From contig CANQTG010000008.1 in NCBI GenBank assembly GCA_947626715.1, positions 1 through 45,426 on the forward strand: a stretch of DNA of 45,426 bases, in the 5' to 3' direction. The notes beneath the pieces were generated by a model. The model made no database searches and was not told the origin of the DNA. It saw nothing but the letters and a program-made list of their open reading frames with translations. The translations under genes were made by a program, and so were the position numbers. Source of the stretch: an uncultured Lachnospiraceae bacterium. Its GTDB lineage: Bacteria > Bacillota > Clostridia > Lachnospirales > Lachnospiraceae. The first letter of the stretch is position 1. Each line of letters opens with the position of its first letter. Shown here in pieces: positions 1 to 8,949 of the stretch.

Positions 1-268
1 CTGTCACGATCCGTCCGGCATGGCGGTCTTTTTCCGTGCAGATCACGCCGCGCGGCTTATAATAGGCGAGCACGACCGTTTCCCTTCGTCCCTGCAGCGG
101 CCTGCCGTCCACGGCGACCGTATCGCCCGCTCCCGCCTTCGCTCCCATATCCGCCGTCCTGCCGTTTACCGTCACCCTGCCCGCCCGTATCAGGCCGTCC
201 GCTTCTCTTCTGGAACAGACGCCGCACTGCGCGAGATATTTATTTAAACGCGTTTTCTCTTCCTGCAT
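1..268 (-). CDS. RluF-like 23S rRNA pseudouridine synthase, N-terminal part only
   Basis: I translated this myself; the 3' end lies outside the window, so about 89 residues are visible. Residues 5-60 form an S4 RNA-binding domain (RLNKYLAQCGVCSRREAD, then GRVTVNGR). They lead into the start of the pseudouridine synthase fold (YYKPRGVICTEKD), which matches the RluF/RluB family. Such enzymes isomerise a uridine in 23S rRNA in the cytoplasm. The catalytic Asp lies beyond the visible part. The ATG at 268 is the first in-frame start before the conserved S4 residues. It sits downstream of a good promoter at 340-368, so the gene is probably transcribed separately from the glycerol operon upstream. 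The choice of RluF over RluB rests on the ICTEKD-type segment and is tentative. Confidence 0.85.
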   Translation of the reverse strand, partial: MQEEKTRLNKYLAQCGVCSRREADGLIRAGRVTVNGRTADMGAKAGAGDTVAVDGRPLQGRRETVVLAYYKPRGVICTEKDRHAGRIVT

Positions 269-339
269 AAATATAGTTTCCCCCTGCGCGAACGTTTCCC
301 CTTTGCCCCTTGCGAGCGGTCTTTCCTTCTAGTTGTTTT

Positions 340-368
340 ATCATAACAAAAGAGATTCCCATAGTCAA
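340..368 (-). promoter_or_regulatory. Sigma-A promoter for the RluF-like gene
   Basis: On the minus strand TTGACT (368-363) and TATGAT (345-340) are separated by exactly 17 bp. The expected start of transcription, near 333, leaves a leader of about 65 nt before the ATG at 268. Confidence 0.7.
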
Positions 369-427
369 CAGCCCCGCTCAAACGCTGCGGCCGCCGGCTG
401 CCGGGATCTGTCCGGCCGGGAATCTCT
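351..427. repeat. 10-bp inverted repeat around the RluF-like promoter
   Basis: AGAGATTCCC (351-360) is matched by its perfect reverse complement GGGAATCTCT (418-427). The left arm lies inside the spacer of the promoter at 340-368. The GC-rich stretch between the arms holds no open frame that I can support. The repeat could be an operator or part of a transcript-end structure of the operon upstream; there is no T-tract to call a terminator. Confidence 0.4.
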
Positions 428-492
428 CGTTTTCTTTACGCTCCTATTTTTCTCCGCGCTCCCGCCTTTAAGGGAACGCGCTCATCTTTGTC

Positions 493-858
493 CTAACACG
501 CCGCGTCGGCCTTCGTCGCAACGACCGGGATGCCGGTGCCCGCGACATTTTCCAGTATCACGTCCCCGATCTTGATCGGCGCTTTGGCCACGGCCGCGTT
601 GATCTCCTCCATGCAGGCAAAGATCTTGTCCTTCGGGACGTCTTCTTTGGTCTTTACCGAAACGAGCGGACGCTCTCCGCCCTCGACCCGCACCGTCGAG
701 GTCACGATCCTCGTCGGGTTCGTTACCTCTTTTTCCGCATAGCTCTTTCCGCGCGGACAGGTATTGCCCGTTACCTCTACGATCGCGCCGTTATCCAGCG
801 TAACGGTGATGGGGCAGCCCATCGGACAGCCGATACATATAAGCTCTTTCTTTTCCAT
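493..858 (-). CDS. DUF1667 protein, four-cysteine partner of the GlpA-like dehydrogenase
   Basis: A 121-residue cytoplasmic protein of the DUF1667 family. The N-terminus has a ferredoxin-like cysteine pattern, CIGCPMGC (C8, C11, C15) followed by C34 in GNTCPRG, which suggests an Fe-S cluster. No transmembrane segment is visible. It is the last gene of the glycerol operon and directly follows the FAD/NAD oxidoreductase. In Firmicutes this family typically accompanies GlpA-like and GlpB-like proteins. I infer that it carries electrons from glycerol-3-phosphate oxidation, taking the place of E. coli GlpC. A GTG at 867 overlaps the upstream stop, but the ATG at 858 directly precedes the family's usual EKKELICIGCPMGC start, so I chose it. 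Confidence 0.85.
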   Translation of the reverse strand: MEKKELICIGCPMGCPITVTLDNGAIVEVTGNTCPRGKSYAEKEVTNPTRIVTSTVRVEGGERPLVSVKTKEDVPKDKIFACMEEINAAVAKAPIKIGDVILENVAGTGIPVVATKADAAC

Positions 859-863
859 ATGCG

Positions 864-2126
864 TCACTCACTTTCTATTTTTACGGTAATGCTCTGCAGA
901 TCGGGATAGGCCGCGAGCTTTTCTTTCTGCAATATGATCTCTTCCATCTCGCCCGGCGCCATCACCTGCTTTTTGCGGTGCATGATCCGCTCGTCATTGT
1001 AATACACGCTGATATAGGAATCCTTAAATACCGCGCCCACCCGGAAACGCACCGTCAAAAGATCGTCCATCTTATCAACGTTGATATGGCGCGGCACCGT
1101 ATACCGCGCGCCGGAGGTCGCGATAAGGGGAATGTCCTTTCCGCCCTCGCTCAGCTCGCCCTTTACAAACTTCGCGGCGTTGACGCCCGCTCTGCCGGCC
1201 TCCTCCGAAACATAGTCCACCAGATCATGGACATGGAGCACGTTCCCGCAGGCAAATACGCCCGGAATGCTGGTCTCCAGACTCTCGTTGACGACCGGCC
1301 CGGAGGTGACGCTGTCCATCTCCACGCCCATACCGCGGGAAAGCTCGTTCTCAGGGATAAGACCCACCGAAAGCAGCAGCGTATCGCAGGTATAGTCCTC
1401 TTCCGTCCCCGGGATCGGCTTGCCCTTCTCGTCTACCTGCGCCAGCGTGATCCCTTCCAGACGCTCCTTCCCTCTGATATCCACGACCGTATGGCTCAAT
1501 TTAAGCGGAATGCCATAGTCGTTTAAGCACTGCACGATATTCCGCTTGAGGCCACCGGAATACGGCATGAGCTCGGCCACCACCTTTACCTTCGCGCCCT
1601 CTAACGTCATACGTCTGGCCATGATGAGCCCGATATCGCCGGAACCGAGGATCACGACCTCCCTGCCCGGCATATAGCCTTCCATATTGACAAGCCTCTG
1701 CGCCGTACCCGCGGAAAAGATACCCGCCGGACGATACCCCGGGATATTTAACGCGCCTCTGGAGCGTTCCCTGCAGCCCATCGCCAAAATGACCGCCTTC
1801 GCCTGCACCTGAAACATGCCGTCCGTCCGGTTCATCGCCGTCACGATCTTATCGCCGCTGATATCCATTACCATCGTATTTAAGAGATATTCGATCCCCA
1901 GCTCCTTTACCACGTCGATAAAGCGTCCCGCGTATTCGGGGCCCGTCAACTCCTCCTTAAAGGTATGGAGCCCAAATCCATTGTGAATGCACTGGTTTAG
2001 GATCCCGCCCAGCTCTTTGTCACGCTCTAGGATCAGGATGCTGTCGATCCCGGCCTTTTTTGCGGATGCCGCCGCCGCCAGCCCCGCCGGGCCGCCGCCT
2101 ACGATCACGATGTCATATGTTTTCAT
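864..2126 (-). CDS. FAD/NAD-dependent oxidoreductase (GlpB-like position)
   Basis: A 420-residue flavoprotein of the pyridine nucleotide-disulfide oxidoreductase type. The FAD-binding motif GGGPAGLAAA is at residues 10-19, followed by LILERDKELGG. A second dinucleotide motif, VVILGSGDIGLIMARR, lies near residue 160, and an FAD-closing motif (GVFACGNVLHVHDLVDYV) lies near residue 290. It sits 4 bp downstream of the GlpA-like gene and abuts the DUF1667 gene, an arrangement repeated in many Clostridia. By analogy with GlpABC it probably passes electrons from glycerol-3-phosphate dehydrogenase to an acceptor. The acceptor cannot be read from the sequence; NAD(P) is suggested by the second Rossmann motif. 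Confidence 0.88.
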   Translation of the reverse strand: MKTYDIVIVGGGPAGLAAAASAKKAGIDSILILERDKELGGILNQCIHNGFGLHTFKEELTGPEYAGRFIDVVKELGIEYLLNTMVMDISGDKIVTAMNRTDGMFQVQAKAVILAMGCRERSRGALNIPGYRPAGIFSAGTAQRLVNMEGYMPGREVVILGSGDIGLIMARRMTLEGAKVKVVAELMPYSGGLKRNIVQCLNDYGIPLKLSHTVVDIRGKERLEGITLAQVDEKGKPIPGTEEDYTCDTLLLSVGLIPENELSRGMGVEMDSVTSGPVVNESLETSIPGVFACGNVLHVHDLVDYVSEEAGRAGVNAAKFVKGELSEGGKDIPLIATSGARYTVPRHINVDKMDDLLTVRFRVGAVFKDSYISVYYNDERIMHRKKQVMAPGEMEEIILQKEKLAAYPDLQSITVKIESE

Positions 2127-2130
2127 CGGT

Positions 2131-3576
2131 TCATCCCTCCTGTCCCTGTGATTTTGTACGGCCTGTCACGATAGCCGAAGCGCCGCCGGATTTCGTGATC
2201 TCTTCCATTCCCATATGGAGCTCTCTTTCCAGTATCTCCATCGTCCTCGGGCTGCAGAAGCCCGCCTGACATCTTCCCATACCGGCTCTTGTCCTGCGCT
2301 TTACGCCGTCGAGCGATTTCGCTCCCAACGGCCTGTGGATCGCGTCCAGTATCTCGCCTTCCGTCACGGATTCGCAGCGGCAGATGATCGTGCCGTACGC
2401 CGGCTGCTTGCGGATCAGCTCGTTTCTCTCATCTATGCTCAGATCGGCGGGATTCAGGATACCCTTTCTCGTCGCGATGAAATCCTCTTTTTCTGCAAGA
2501 TCCAGCTTATCGCGCAGCATTCCCGCCACCGCGATACCGATCGCGGGCGCGCTCGAAAGCCCCGGAGACTCAATGCCCGCCGCGTCGAAAAAGCCTTCCG
2601 CGTCCGCGACCTCTCCGATGATAAATTCATGCCCGTCCTCATGGGCGCGCAGGCCCGCAAAGGAGGTGATCACCTGACGGATCGGCAGATTCTTTACGGT
2701 CATGCCCGCTTTGGAGATCAGATCGTCCAGACCCGCTTTCGTCGTATTGGTGCCCTCTTTGTCCTCGATATCGATCGCCGTAGGGCCGACGATCAGGTTG
2801 CCGTGAATGGTAGGCGATACCAACACGCCCTTGCCCAGCTTCGTTGGAAGCGGGAAAACGGTATGCGACACATAATCGCCCACGCTGCGGTCCAGCAGGC
2901 AGTAATCGCCCCTTCTCGCCGTGATCTTGATCTTGTTTTCGCTGACCATATTGTGGATCGCATCGGAATAAACGCCCGCCGCGTTCACGACGCAGCGCGT
3001 CTCTACCGTTCCCTTATCGGTCTTGATCTCATAATATCCGTCCGCCTTTTCGATCCCCGTCACTTCCGTATCGAAACGGAACTCTACGCCATTGGCATTC
3101 GCATTCTCCGCGAGCGCGATCGTCAGATTGAACGGGCAGACGATACCGCCCGTCGGCGCATACAGAGCGCCCTGTACCTCGTCGGACAAATTGGGCTCCA
3201 TCGCAAGCGTCTCTTCTCTCGAAAGGATCCTAAGCTCCGGCACGCCGTTCTTGACGCCGCGCTCGTACAGGGTCTGCAGCCCCGGCAGATCCTCCTTATT
3301 CATGCATACGACCAAAGAGCCGTTTCTCCGAAACGGGAAATCCAGATCTTTGGAAAGCTGTTCCATCAGCCTGTTGCCTTCTACATTCATCTTGGCCATC
3401 AGCGAGCCTTCCGCCGCATCAAAGCCCGCATGGACGATCGCGCTGTTCGCCTTTGAGGTCCCACAGCACACATCCTCGCATTTTTCAATGACGCACGCGT
3501 TTACCTGATAGCGCGAAAGCTCCCTTGCGATCGCGCAGCCGGTAACGCCGCCGCCTATAATACATACATCGTACAT
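2131..3576 (-). CDS. GlpA-like glycerol-3-phosphate dehydrogenase with [2Fe-2S] domain
   Basis: A 481-residue flavoprotein. An N-terminal DAO-type FAD domain (YDVCIIGGGVTGCAIAREL) is followed by a C-terminal BFD-like cysteine domain. That domain has CRC in IICRCESVTEGEI and a second pair in GRCQAGFCSPR, consistent with a [2Fe-2S] cluster as in E. coli GlpA. It would oxidise glycerol-3-phosphate to dihydroxyacetone phosphate. Two ATGs compete. The one at 3582 is only 1 nt from the AGGAG ribosome site (3584-3588), while that at 3576 has a normal 7-nt spacing, so I start the gene at 3576. It lies in the glycerol operon after glpF but behind an internal terminator-like hairpin. Confidence 0.88.
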   Translation of the reverse strand: MYDVCIIGGGVTGCAIARELSRYQVNACVIEKCEDVCCGTSKANSAIVHAGFDAAEGSLMAKMNVEGNRLMEQLSKDLDFPFRRNGSLVVCMNKEDLPGLQTLYERGVKNGVPELRILSREETLAMEPNLSDEVQGALYAPTGGIVCPFNLTIALAENANANGVEFRFDTEVTGIEKADGYYEIKTDKGTVETRCVVNAAGVYSDAIHNMVSENKIKITARRGDYCLLDRSVGDYVSHTVFPLPTKLGKGVLVSPTIHGNLIVGPTAIDIEDKEGTNTTKAGLDDLISKAGMTVKNLPIRQVITSFAGLRAHEDGHEFIIGEVADAEGFFDAAGIESPGLSSAPAIGIAVAGMLRDKLDLAEKEDFIATRKGILNPADLSIDERNELIRKQPAYGTIICRCESVTEGEILDAIHRPLGAKSLDGVKRRTRAGMGRCQAGFCSPRTMEILERELHMGMEEITKSGGASAIVTGRTKSQGQEG

Positions 3577-3598
3577 ATCCATTCTCCTACTTTCTGAT

Positions 3599-3650
3599 AA
3601 AAAAGGAGTCAGACCAAAGCATGTCTTTCACATACCATATGCCTGACTCC
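3599..3650 (-). terminator. Terminator-like hairpin inside the glycerol operon
   Basis: On the minus strand an 8-bp perfect stem (GGAGTCAG 3650-3643 with CTGACTCC 3612-3605) encloses a 30-nt loop and is followed by six T (3604-3599). It lies between glpF and the GlpA-like gene. It could lower expression of the three dehydrogenase genes relative to glpK and glpF, or act as a processing site. The long loop makes it weaker than a classic terminator. Confidence 0.6.
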
Positions 3651-3703
3651 CTTCTCATGCATTCCTATTCTTTTTTATCCGCCAAACGGCGTCCCGCTTT
3701 TTC

Positions 3704-4417
3704 CTACGGCCACGGGATCGCGCCGTATAACAGAACCGCTATCACGCCGCCGATAATCGGCCCAACGATCGGGATCCACGCATAGCCCCAGTTGGAGTCG
3801 CCTTTATCCTTGATTGGCAGGACCGCATGTGCAAGACGCGGGCAGAAATCACGCGCCGGATTGAGCGCATACCCGGTCAGGCCGCCCAGAGACATACCGA
3901 TGGAAACGATGATACCGAATACAAGGAAGTTGCTCAGACCGCCGGCAATGCCGTCTACCTGACCGATGCCTTTGATCGCAAACACCAGAACAAAGGTAGC
4001 TACGATCTCGCTTAACAGGTTCAATACGGGATTGGAAACGGAAGCCCCCGTGCAGAATACACCCAGCTTCGTGCCCTGATCGGACGTCGCGTCAAACTGA
4101 TCCTTGAACAGGACATATACCAGACATGCGCCTACGAAAGCGCCCAGAAGTTCCCCTGCAAGGTAGAACGGAACCAGATTCCAGCCGATCGAGCCGTCGA
4201 GCGCCAGAGCCAGCGTCAGCGCCGGATTGAAATGCGCGCCCGTCGTCCTGCCGAAGATAAATGCGGGAACCATAACCGCAAGGCCCCATGCCAATGTGAT
4301 CTGGATCGAGCCCGCGCCCTTCATGCCGGACTTGTTCAGCGTTACGTTCGCTACCACGCCGTCGCCCAGTAAGATCAACATCATCGTACCGATAAACTCA
4401 GCAATAAATGTTACCAT
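3704..4417 (-). CDS. glpF: Glycerol uptake facilitator GlpF
   Basis: A 237-residue integral membrane channel of the MIP/aquaporin family that lets glycerol diffuse into the cell. Both pore motifs are present: HFNPALTLALAL (NPA at 64-66) and YALNPARD (NPARD at 186-190). The Asp after the second NPAR is typical of glyceroporins rather than water channels. About six hydrophobic segments can be seen, and the length matches the family. The ATG follows a GGGGG ribosome site at about 8 nt. It lies 39 bp downstream of glpK in the same transcript, so entry and phosphorylation of glycerol are made together. Confidence 0.95.
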   Translation of the reverse strand: MVTFIAEFIGTMMLILLGDGVVANVTLNKSGMKGAGSIQITLAWGLAVMVPAFIFGRTTGAHFNPALTLALALDGSIGWNLVPFYLAGELLGAFVGACLVYVLFKDQFDATSDQGTKLGVFCTGASVSNPVLNLLSEIVATFVLVFAIKGIGQVDGIAGGLSNFLVFGIIVSIGMSLGGLTGYALNPARDFCPRLAHAVLPIKDKGDSNWGYAWIPIVGPIIGGVIAVLLYGAIPWP

Positions 4418-4456
4418 AAAAGTTACCCCCTTTTGTTTTTATGATTTTAGCTGTCC

Positions 4457-5956
<1,500 letters not shown>

Positions 5957-6005
5957 TTATCCTCCTTCTCTTTTATTCTCAAAACTTTTGCAAGTTTTTG
6001 ATTCG

Positions 6006-6386
6006 CTATAATTTTTTCTGCGCCCCGACCTCTTCTAGGTCTGCGAGGATCTCGCCGACCCCCATGCCGACGGAGCTGTCTATCGTCCCCGTCACCGCGC
6101 CCTCGGCGATCGGGCAGTCCGCTATGCTCAGCTTATACCCTTCCATACTCTCGACGACCATCTCCGCCGTCATGACCGCGCTCCCCATATCTACCAACAG
6201 GATCACGCCGTCCTCCGAATATACCCGCTCGATTGCGTCTTGGATCCTTTCAAAGCTGGTGCCGAAGCTCCCGTCCTCCAGCCCGCCCGCCGCCGCGATC
6301 GGGACATCCTTTGCCATCATACGGGTCAGATCGACCACGCCCTCGGCCAGCTTCGCGCTGTGGGAAACTATGACAAATCCTACCAT
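6006..6386 (-). CDS. dhaM: Dihydroxyacetone kinase phosphotransferase subunit DhaM
   Basis: A 126-residue EIIA-mannose-like protein that carries phosphate from the PTS (HPr) to the ADP kept on DhaL. His9 in FVIVSHS matches the phosphorylated His of DhaM, and LVDMGSAVMTAEM is a family signature. Only the single EIIA-type domain is present; the HPr and EI-like extensions of E. coli DhaM are missing, as is usual in Firmicutes. The ATG lies 1 bp beyond the dhaL stop, and its ribosome site GGAGG is inside the end of dhaL, so the two are probably translationally coupled. Confidence 0.93.
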   Translation of the reverse strand: MVGFVIVSHSAKLAEGVVDLTRMMAKDVPIAAAGGLEDGSFGTSFERIQDAIERVYSEDGVILLVDMGSAVMTAEMVVESMEGYKLSIADCPIAEGAVTGTIDSSVGMGVGEILADLEEVGAQKKL

Positions 6387-6387
6387 A

Positions 6388-7008
6388 CTATATCTCGCCT
6401 CCGACGATCTCCAGCATCATCGTAAAAGAGGTAGCCCCCGGATCCTGATGGCCGATACTCCGCTTTCCCAGATAGCTTGCGCGTCCCTTTGTCGCCGCGA
6501 TCGTCTTGGTGTATTCCACGCCTTCCTGCGCCGCCGCGATCCCCGCCGCAAACGCCGCCTTCGTATCGCCCTTTTCCTGCCAAGACGCTTCCATCGCTTC
6601 CTTTGCGGGTATCATGGCATCCAGCATGGTCTTTTCGCCGCGATCCGATTTCCCGCGCAGCTTGATCCCCTCGATCGCCGCCGCGAACGCTTCCAGAAAA
6701 TCGGGCAGCGTGATATCTTCCTTCCCCTTCAGCGCCGCTCCGAGCTTCATAAAGCCGGTGCCGTACAGGGGCCCGGACGCCCCGCCTACCGTAGATACCA
6801 GCGTCATTCCCACGCTCTTAAAGACGTCCGCGGGCTCCTTCTCCCGCAGGGTATCCAGCTTCTTTACGACCTCGCCAAAGCCTCTCGCCAGATTGATGCC
6901 GTGGTCGCCGTCGCCGATGACATTATCTAATTCCGTCAGGAAATCCTTCTGCTGCTCTATCTTAGCCGCGATCTTACCAATGACCGCGATCAGCTTCTCC
7001 GTTTTCAT
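6388..7008 (-). CDS. dhaL: Dihydroxyacetone kinase ADP-binding subunit DhaL
   Basis: A 206-residue, all-helical subunit that holds ADP as a permanent cofactor and passes phosphate from DhaM to the dihydroxyacetone bound on DhaK. The metal-binding segment LDNVIGDGDHGINLARG (27-43) supplies the conserved Asp residues 28, 33 and 35. GGASGPLYGTGFM and QDPGATS are further family motifs. It follows dhaK by 25 bp and precedes dhaM. Length and order are those of a standard dhaKLM set. Confidence 0.95.
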   Translation of the reverse strand: MKTEKLIAVIGKIAAKIEQQKDFLTELDNVIGDGDHGINLARGFGEVVKKLDTLREKEPADVFKSVGMTLVSTVGGASGPLYGTGFMKLGAALKGKEDITLPDFLEAFAAAIEGIKLRGKSDRGEKTMLDAMIPAKEAMEASWQEKGDTKAAFAAGIAAAQEGVEYTKTIAATKGRASYLGKRSIGHQDPGATSFTMMLEIVGGEI

Positions 7009-7033
7009 ATGCCCTGCCGCCTCTCTGTGCCGT

Positions 7034-8023
7034 TTATGCCTTAAACGCCGGCGTATCCGCCTTCGCGTCCAAAAGCTCCTTGAGTTCGTCGTCCAGCTTC
7101 AGCAGGGAAATGGAAAATCCTTCCATCTCGATCGAGGTCATGAACTCCCCGACCAAAGTCTTATAGACACGGATGCCTTTTTCGGCGAGAACGTCCGCTA
7201 CCCGGTTATTGATGATAAAGAGCTCCATCAAAGGCGTAGCGCCGGAGCCGTTGACCATGACCGCGACCTCGCTGCCCGTATAATCAATATCCGCCAGTAT
7301 CTTCTCTAACAGCTTATCGACGATCTCATCTGCCGTAAGGAGCTTTTCCCTGTGCGTTCCCGGTTCCCCGTGGATCCCGATACCGACCTCCATCTCGTCC
7401 TCTGCGAGCTCGAATCCGGGCTTGCCTGCCGCCGGTACCGTGCAGGGCCGGATCGCCGCGCCCATCGTCCGCACATTGTCGATCACCTTCTGCGCTACCG
7501 CCTGCACCGCGTCCAGATCCGCTCCCGTCTCCGCCTTTGCGCCCGCGATCTTATGTACGAACACCGTACCCGCGACGCCGCGGCGTCCTACTGTATAGAG
7601 GCTGTCCTTTACCGCCACATCGTCGTTGACTACGACCTGCTTTACGGTGATGCCGTCTGCTTCCGCCATCTCGGCCGCCATCTCAAAATTCATAACGTCG
7701 CCCGTATAGTTCTTGATGACCATGAGCACGCCGGCGTCCGTCGCGATCGCCTTGATCCCCTCGTACACCTGATCCGGCGTCGGGGAAGTAAATACCGCGC
7801 CTGCGACCGCCGCATCCAGCATACCCTCGCCCACATAGCCGCCGTGCGCCGGTTCATGCCCGCTGCCGCCGCCGCTGATCAGCGCGACCTTATTTTCTTT
7901 CTTCGCGCTGCGTACCACGACATTGCCGCAATCCAGCTTTCTCAGATACTGCGGGTACGCCTTTACCATACCCTGAATCATCTGATCCTCGACCTGCTCC
8001 ACCGCATTGATGAACTTTTTCAT
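7034..8023 (-). CDS. dhaK: Dihydroxyacetone kinase substrate-binding subunit DhaK
   Basis: A 329-residue cytoplasmic subunit that binds dihydroxyacetone covalently. His218 in GIGIHGEPG is the hemiaminal-forming residue and falls at the same number as in E. coli DhaK. ISGGGSGHEPAHGGYVGEGM (49-68) forms the substrate pocket. The product is dihydroxyacetone phosphate, with phosphate coming from PEP by way of DhaM and DhaL. The ATG has an AAAGGAGG ribosome site. It is the first enzyme gene after glpP, 66 bp apart. No glycerol dehydrogenase that would make dihydroxyacetone lies in the window. Confidence 0.95.
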   Translation of the reverse strand: MKKFINAVEQVEDQMIQGMVKAYPQYLRKLDCGNVVVRSAKKENKVALISGGGSGHEPAHGGYVGEGMLDAAVAGAVFTSPTPDQVYEGIKAIATDAGVLMVIKNYTGDVMNFEMAAEMAEADGITVKQVVVNDDVAVKDSLYTVGRRGVAGTVFVHKIAGAKAETGADLDAVQAVAQKVIDNVRTMGAAIRPCTVPAAGKPGFELAEDEMEVGIGIHGEPGTHREKLLTADEIVDKLLEKILADIDYTGSEVAVMVNGSGATPLMELFIINNRVADVLAEKGIRVYKTLVGEFMTSIEMEGFSISLLKLDDELKELLDAKADTPAFKA

Positions 8024-8089
8024 CCTTTTCTGCCTCCTTTTTTATTTTATATGTATGACATGCCTGTCTAAAATAGAATCCCGCCCCGT

Positions 8090-8662
8090 TTATAAAAACC
8101 AGACGTCATATCCCGTAGCCGATATCGCGATCGCGCCGCTCCCCAGAGCCGACATCACGTCTTCCCGATCGGAGATCAATCCGCCCGCGATCACCGGCAC
8201 CTTGCTCACGGCGTTCACCTTCTTGATGACCTTCGGCATGATCCCCGGCAGGATCTCGATCACGTCCGGCCTGACGCCGGCCATCTGCTTCTCAATATTG
8301 GACAGCGCCATCGAATCCATCACAAAGAACCTGAGCACCGTATACAGCCCGAGCTGTCTGGCATAGCGGATCAGCGTATTTTTCGTTGTGATGATACCGT
8401 CCGCCTCCGTATAATTCCTGATGAAATCCAGCGCCACCTCTCTGGCGCTGAGGCCGGAGATCAGATCGAGGTGCACCATCGCCACCTTGCCGGCCTCCTT
8501 GACCTGCTTGACGATGGAAGCGATATTGCAGATATCCCCATACAGGATAAAGACCACCCGGATATCCGAATCCAGACACCTCTCTAATCCTTCTTCATTT
8601 TTCACCGCCGCAATGATCGGCGTATCTTCCAGAATCTCGCAAAACGACGCTCTCAAGCTCAA
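8090..8662 (-). CDS. glpP: Glycerol-3-phosphate-responsive antiterminator GlpP
   Basis: About 190 residues, a TIM-barrel-like RNA-binding regulator. Family segments include TPIIAAVKNEEGL, MVHLDLISGLS, LRFFVMDSMAL, IEILPGIMP and VIAGGLISDREDV. In Bacillus, GlpP with glycerol-3-phosphate prevents termination in glp leaders. A frame opening at 8704 (TTG) adds residues unlike any GlpP. I prefer the TTG at 8662, which has GAGG 10 nt upstream and gives an N-terminus (SLRASFCEILEDTP) like clostridial homologues. A TTG at 8656 is also possible. The gene is the first of the dha/glp operon and stands behind a leader terminator, so it probably controls itself. Confidence 0.88.
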   Translation of the reverse strand: MSLRASFCEILEDTPIIAAVKNEEGLERCLDSDIRVVFILYGDICNIASIVKQVKEAGKVAMVHLDLISGLSAREVALDFIRNYTEADGIITTKNTLIRYARQLGLYTVLRFFVMDSMALSNIEKQMAGVRPDVIEILPGIMPKVIKKVNAVSKVPVIAGGLISDREDVMSALGSGAIAISATGYDVWFL

Positions 8663-8714
8663 ATTTCCGTAACCTCGAATGCCAAGCGGGAGCTCCCTTG
8701 TCAAAATTTCCTAT

Positions 8715-8762
8715 AAAAAAAGCACAACTAATATACAACATCCACTGTTGAATTAGCCATGC
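8715..8762 (-). terminator. Leader terminator / candidate GlpP target before glpP
   Basis: On the minus strand GCATGGCTAATTCAACA (8762-8746) pairs, with a few G-U pairs and small mismatches, to TGTTGTATATTAGTTGTGC (8740-8722). Seven T follow (8721-8715). It is about 35 nt downstream of the expected transcription start and before glpP. The layout of promoter, terminator and glycerol genes is that of GlpP-controlled antitermination. GlpP binding itself is inferred. Confidence 0.78.
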
Positions 8763-8804
8763 TCTCATCTCCCGGCGCTGCCTCTTATCTCTTTTCTGAT
8801 TTCC

Positions 8805-8833
8805 ATTCTATCACCATTTTATTAATTTTGCAA
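8805..8833 (-). promoter_or_regulatory. Sigma-A promoter of the glpP-dhaKLM-glpKF operon
   Basis: TTGCAA (8833-8828) and TAGAAT (8810-8805) are 17 bp apart on the minus strand. Transcription should start near 8798, upstream of the leader terminator. A second glycerol-related control such as CcpA could act here, but I see no clear cre site. Confidence 0.75.
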
Positions 8834-8865
8834 GATAATTTCACTTTTTTTTTAGATTTTTTTAC

Positions 8866-8900
8866 CAAAATGACAGCCCGCACGCGGACGCCGGGCTGTC
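8866..8900 (-). terminator. Terminator after the AhpF-domain gene
   Basis: A perfect 9-bp stem, GACAGCCCG (8872-8880) with CGGGCTGTC (8892-8900), has an 11-nt loop. On the minus strand it is followed by ATTTTGG, a short T-run. It ends the ahpC transcript before the glp promoter. Confidence 0.7.
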
Positions 8901-8949
8901 TGTTGTCGATTTTCCTTGTATTTTCCGCCAAAAAAGCGGCGGCGTTTGG

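Noticed and set aside
2215-3456. Long plus-strand open frame (413 codons) opposite the GlpA-like gene
   Set aside because: It is the antisense shadow of a GC-rich gene: the product is rich in Arg, His and Asp, has no family likeness and no ribosome site.
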